Origin: Paracoccaceae bacterium
GTDB lineage: Bacteria; Pseudomonadota; Alphaproteobacteria; Rhodobacterales; Rhodobacteraceae
Direction: 5' to 3'
NCBI GenBank assembly: GCA_024742575.1
Contig: JANSYF010000014.1
Coordinates: 1 to 62,776, forward strand
Length of the DNA: 62,776 nt
Shown: piece after piece, positions 62,187 through 62,776 of the stretch
Position numbering within the stretch: position 1 is the first letter of the stretch
Layout of the letters: each line of letters starts with the position of its first letter
Notes under the pieces: generated by a model
Told to the model about the DNA's origin: nothing
The model's input: only the letters and a program-made list of their open reading frames with translations
Databases searched by the model: none
Program-made: the position numbers and the translations under genes

Positions 62187-62192
62187 TTTGGC

Positions 62193-62387
62193 TCAGTCCG
62201 CTTTTAACGCCGCGAACCGCGCCATTCGGTCAATCTGAGGGGCCATGGTGCACCACTCATCTTCGACCGCCACCCAATGCGCGTCACGGGATTCGGCGTG
62301 CACGATGATGCGGCCCGGTTCTGATGTGATCTCGGGCACCATGACCATGTTGAGGAAAAGGGCGAACGCTTCAGCTGTCAGACACAT
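62193..62387 (-). CDS. Small conserved protein of unknown function
   Basis: A 64-residue protein with an N-terminal hydrophobic-like stretch FALFLNMVMV and a C-terminus IDRMARFAALKAD. The ATG follows AAAAAGGAGTTTTCCC, a strong ribosome site at proper spacing, which supports it being real. It is convergent with fadB, sharing the terminator region. I recognise no family. Confidence 0.65.
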   Translation of the reverse strand: MCLTAEAFALFLNMVMVPEITSEPGRIIVHAESRDAHWVAVEDEWCTMAPQIDRMARFAALKAD

Positions 62388-62724
62388 GGGAAAACTCCTT
62401 TTTCAAGTGTCCTCCCGTTTGCGATGTCCGCCTCTGGCGGGCGGTGATGTTAGGCTAACGCGAAACGCTTACTCTTGGGCGAAGCGCAATGCCGCAATGC
62501 AGCATTTCTCCGAAGACTTGCCCGCATGATAGGCAAACCGCGCCATCCTGCACAACAATCAAGCATCAAAGCGATAGTCAAACCGGGCTATATCGTCCGC
62601 GCACATGGTTGCCACTGTCTCAACGGTCTGTGACGAGTAATACCAACGGCCTGATTGTTTGACTCGCAGAGGATTCCCTTCTGCAGAAAAATCTGAATCA
62701 CTGTCTTCAAACGATGGAGGCTTT
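62388..62724. other. Gap between small protein and transposase start
   Basis: 337 bp with no credible gene. Its right part must hold one end of the IS630-like element, but I could not identify its terminal repeat without the other end. Confidence 0.4.
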
Positions 62725-62776
62725 GATGGCAGTTGAAATCACACGGAAAGACGTGTCGGCGGGCGATCTTCGAGCG
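62725..62776 (+). mobile_element. IS630-like transposase N-terminus (partial, runs off the window)
   Basis: The first 17 codons of a protein starting MAVEITRKDVSAGDLRA, preceded by GGAGG. This start resembles IS630-family ORFs of alphaproteobacteria. Only the very beginning lies in the window, so the call is tentative. Confidence 0.5.

Overview
The window looks like a chromosomal segment of a marine alphaproteobacterium of the Rhodobacterales (Roseobacter group). The basis is high-GC coding DNA with short intergenic gaps, a TAXI-type TRAP transporter, Rhodobacterales-style gene content (trpA separate from trpB, long ribosomal L25, charged C-terminal tail on peptidyl-tRNA hydrolase), and palindromic extragenic repeats of the kind seen in that group. 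The genus cannot be fixed from this sequence alone. Both edges touch mobile DNA: an IS21-like end at the left (about 1-140) and the start of an IS630-like transposase at the right (62725 to the edge).

Region 1 (0.1-8.6 kb) is a leftward operon. It runs from a TAXI solute-binding protein through a fused TRAP permease, two DadA-like FAD oxidases, a small [2Fe-2S] protein and an FAD/[2Fe-2S] subunit of the opine oxidase / D-hydroxyproline dehydrogenase / HcnABC type. A LysR regulator is divergent. It probably imports and oxidises an amino acid derivative. Region 2 (9.0-13.8 kb) is an Lrp/AsnC regulator followed by a GcvT/DmdA-like folate enzyme, an OsmC protein, an ECHDC3-like crotonase that lacks both usual catalytic glutamates, and an acyl-CoA synthetase.

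Region 3 (13.9-28.6 kb) is the most unusual part. It is a divergent catabolic locus centred on a cytoplasmic regulator in which a winged-helix domain is fused to a whole ABC-type solute-binding domain. Leftward genes encode the regulator, three SDR dehydrogenases, an M24 (pita-bread) enzyme with one metal ligand changed from Asp to Cys, and an FMN hydroxyacid oxidase. Rightward genes encode a ribose-type ABC importer with an SDR inserted in the operon, a hydroxyisobutyrate-dehydrogenase-like enzyme, a ThuA protein and an FAH-family hydrolase. The parts suggest import of a polyol, sugar acid or sugar derivative, successive oxidation, and final hydrolysis to small acids. The substrate is unknown.

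Region 4 (28.6-47.2 kb) is mostly housekeeping and stress genes: tRNA-Ser(GCT), a Popeye/cNMP-like membrane protein, YchF, a MATE pump, a NicO/RcnA-like metal transporter with a DUF1007 partner, PPK2, TrpA, a MarR/Acg-nitroreductase pair facing L-lactate dehydrogenase, an MFS pump, ribosomal L25, a DUF1906 protein, chromate resistance ChrB-ChrA, peptidyl-tRNA hydrolase, DUF2332 and DUF2237. Region 5 (47.2-51.1 kb) holds a small leftward cluster of two secreted PepSY-like proteins with very acidic Asp-rich tails and a membrane-anchored LuxR-type regulator, then trpB. Four consecutive perfect TTCGAA-centred palindromes lie upstream of trpB.

Region 6 (51.1-62.1 kb) has a MATE pump, two PaaI-type thioesterases, two paralogous MerR regulators and a rightward fatty-acid or branched-chain acyl-CoA beta-oxidation operon: long acyl-CoA dehydrogenase, small protein, short acyl-CoA dehydrogenase, GST, thiolase and a FadB-type bifunctional enzyme. 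The second MerR gene is preceded by LiuR-like operator palindromes. All function calls come from recognising sequence motifs by eye; no database search was run.
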